From positions 1 through 7,581 of the forward strand of contig JAFQAF010000117.1 in assembly GCA_017400025.1 (NCBI GenBank): a DNA stretch of 7,581 nucleotides. The letters run 5' to 3'. The position numbers were made by a program, and so were the translations under genes. Shown piece by piece: positions 6,760 to 7,581 of the stretch. Source of the stretch: Oscillospiraceae bacterium. Its GTDB lineage: Bacteria; Bacillota_A; Clostridia; Oscillospirales; Ruminococcaceae. The notes under the pieces were generated by a model. It ran no database searches and was not told the origin of the DNA. It saw only the letters and a program-made list of their open reading frames with translations. Positions within the stretch are counted from its first letter, which is position 1; the number at the start of each line of letters is the position of its first letter.

Positions 6760-6767
6760 TTTTGTTT

Positions 6768-7581
6768 TTATTTTTTAAGTTCTGCGTCGATTGTGGAAAC
6801 CTGCATTGTGATTTCTTCCAGAACGTTCAGCAGTGCATTAACTGTTGACAGGCTTGTCAGCAGGGCAACGTTGTTTTCGACTGTGTAGCGGCGGATGAGG
6901 TAACCGTCTTTTTCTGCGTCACCTGTCATATCCTGTGTGTTGATAACATAGGTTACATGGCCTTTTGTCAGGGAGTCGATAATGTTCTGACCGCCTTCAG
7001 AGATTTTTGCCATTGTTCTTGTCTTGATGCCGTTGCGTTTCAGGAATGCTGCTGTACCCCGTGTTGCTTCAATGTTGAAGCCCAGGTTGTAGAAGCGGCG
7101 AACCAGAGGCAGTGCACGCTGTTTGTCCTTGTCAGCCAGTGTTACGAATACTGTGCCGTAGTTCTGTACCTTGATGCCGGAAGCCTGCAGTGCTTTGTAA
7201 AGTGCGCGGTTGAGGGATTTGTCATAGCCGATTGCTTCCCCTGTGGATTTCATTTCTGGTGACAGGTAAGCGTCCAGACCGCGGATTTTTGAGAATGAGA
7301 ATGTAGGTGCTTTTACATAGAAGCGTTTTGCAGGTTCCTGCATGAATGTGCCGTAGCCCAGTTCCTTCAGGGAGTGGCCCAGCATAACCTTTGTGGCGAT
7401 GTTTGCCATTGGCACGCCTGTGGATTTGGACAGGAACGGTACTGTTCTTGAAGAACGTGGGTTTACTTCGATAACGTAAACGTTGTTGAATTCGTCAACG
7501 ATGAACTGAATGTTGAACAGACCTTTAATGCCGATGCCCAGACCCAGACGAACTGTGTAGTCGATGATTGTCTGTTTTACA
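6768..7581 (-). CDS. carB: Carbamoyl-phosphate synthase large subunit, C-terminal part (5' end outside window)
   Basis: CarB makes carbamoyl phosphate from bicarbonate, two ATP and the ammonia delivered by the glutaminase CarA, supplying both pyrimidine and arginine synthesis. The frame is open to the right edge: 270 residues are visible out of about 1,070. The GTG at 7413-7415 is an internal valine codon, not a start. Numbering from the edge, the end of the second ATP-grasp domain shows VYVIEVNPRSSRTVPFLSK (34-52), including the metal-binding Glu-x-Asn-Pro-Arg. SFSKIRGLDAYLSPEMKSTG (95-114) is the conserved link to the C-terminal region. From about 136 to 270 lies the MGS-like allosteric domain, where UMP, IMP or ornithine act in known enzymes; ATRGTAAFL and VINTQDM are the ligand-pocket segments. 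It is the first visible gene of the operon and likely preceded by carA. Confidence 0.97.
   Translation of the reverse strand, partial: VKQTIIDYTVRLGLGIGIKGLFNIQFIVDEFNNVYVIEVNPRSSRTVPFLSKSTGVPMANIATKVMLGHSLKELGYGTFMQEPAKRFYVKAPTFSFSKIRGLDAYLSPEMKSTGEAIGYDKSLNRALYKALQASGIKVQNYGTVFVTLADKDKQRALPLVRRFYNLGFNIEATRGTAAFLKRNGIKTRTMAKISEGGQNIIDSLTKGHVTYVINTQDMTGDAEKDGYLIRRYTVENNVALLTSLSTVNALLNVLEEITMQVSTIDAELKK

Noticed and set aside
7407..7415. carB starting at the GTG at 7413-7415
   Set aside because: The frame continues open to the window edge with conserved carbamoyl-phosphate synthase sequence (NPRSSRTVPF), so this codon is internal.

Overview
The window looks like a chromosomal segment of an anaerobic, low-to-mid GC Gram-positive bacterium, most likely a gut clostridium (class Clostridia, perhaps Oscillospirales). 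The grounds are the two-subunit type 1B dihydroorotate dehydrogenase (PyrD plus the Fe-S/flavin subunit PyrK), strong AGGAGG-type ribosome binding sites, sigma-A-like promoters with TATAAT boxes, and the protein families of the accessory genes. The lineage is inferred from gene content and style, not from a database match.

Left part (1-2172, + strand): the 3' two thirds of a MATE-family efflux transporter, then a flavodoxin-fold FMN reductase whose start codon overlaps the transporter stop by 4 bp, then a DUF1349 protein 17 bp further on. This compact operon ends at a strong hairpin (2206-2235) that also serves the gene facing it. That gene (2238-3278, - strand) encodes a DUF4241 protein and has its own promoter. 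The promoter lies inside the longest possible reading frame, which argues for the shorter start at 3278.

Right part (3435-7581): de novo pyrimidine synthesis. pyrE stands alone on the + strand behind a clear extended -10 promoter and ends in its own terminator. Facing it on the - strand is a carB-pyrK-pyrD-pyrF operon. carB runs off the right edge of the window; pyrK and pyrD overlap by 7 bp; pyrF follows pyrD after 15 bp and ends in a 13-bp bidirectional terminator. Together these encode the large subunit of carbamoyl-phosphate synthase (first step), the dihydroorotate oxidase pair (fourth step), orotate phosphoribosyltransferase (fifth) and OMP decarboxylase (sixth). carA, pyrB and pyrC must lie elsewhere, possibly just outside the right edge.

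Most of the window is ordinary. The points most worth a second look are: (i) the 54-bp carB-pyrK gap, where one RNA segment can pair either with a local hairpin partner or, through a perfect 8-base match, with the pyrK start codon; (ii) the uncharacterised DUF4241 gene with its internal promoter and two-part architecture; (iii) the transporter-reductase-DUF1349 operon. I found no CRISPR array, phage, insertion sequence or RNA gene, and no clearly new defence or mobile system.
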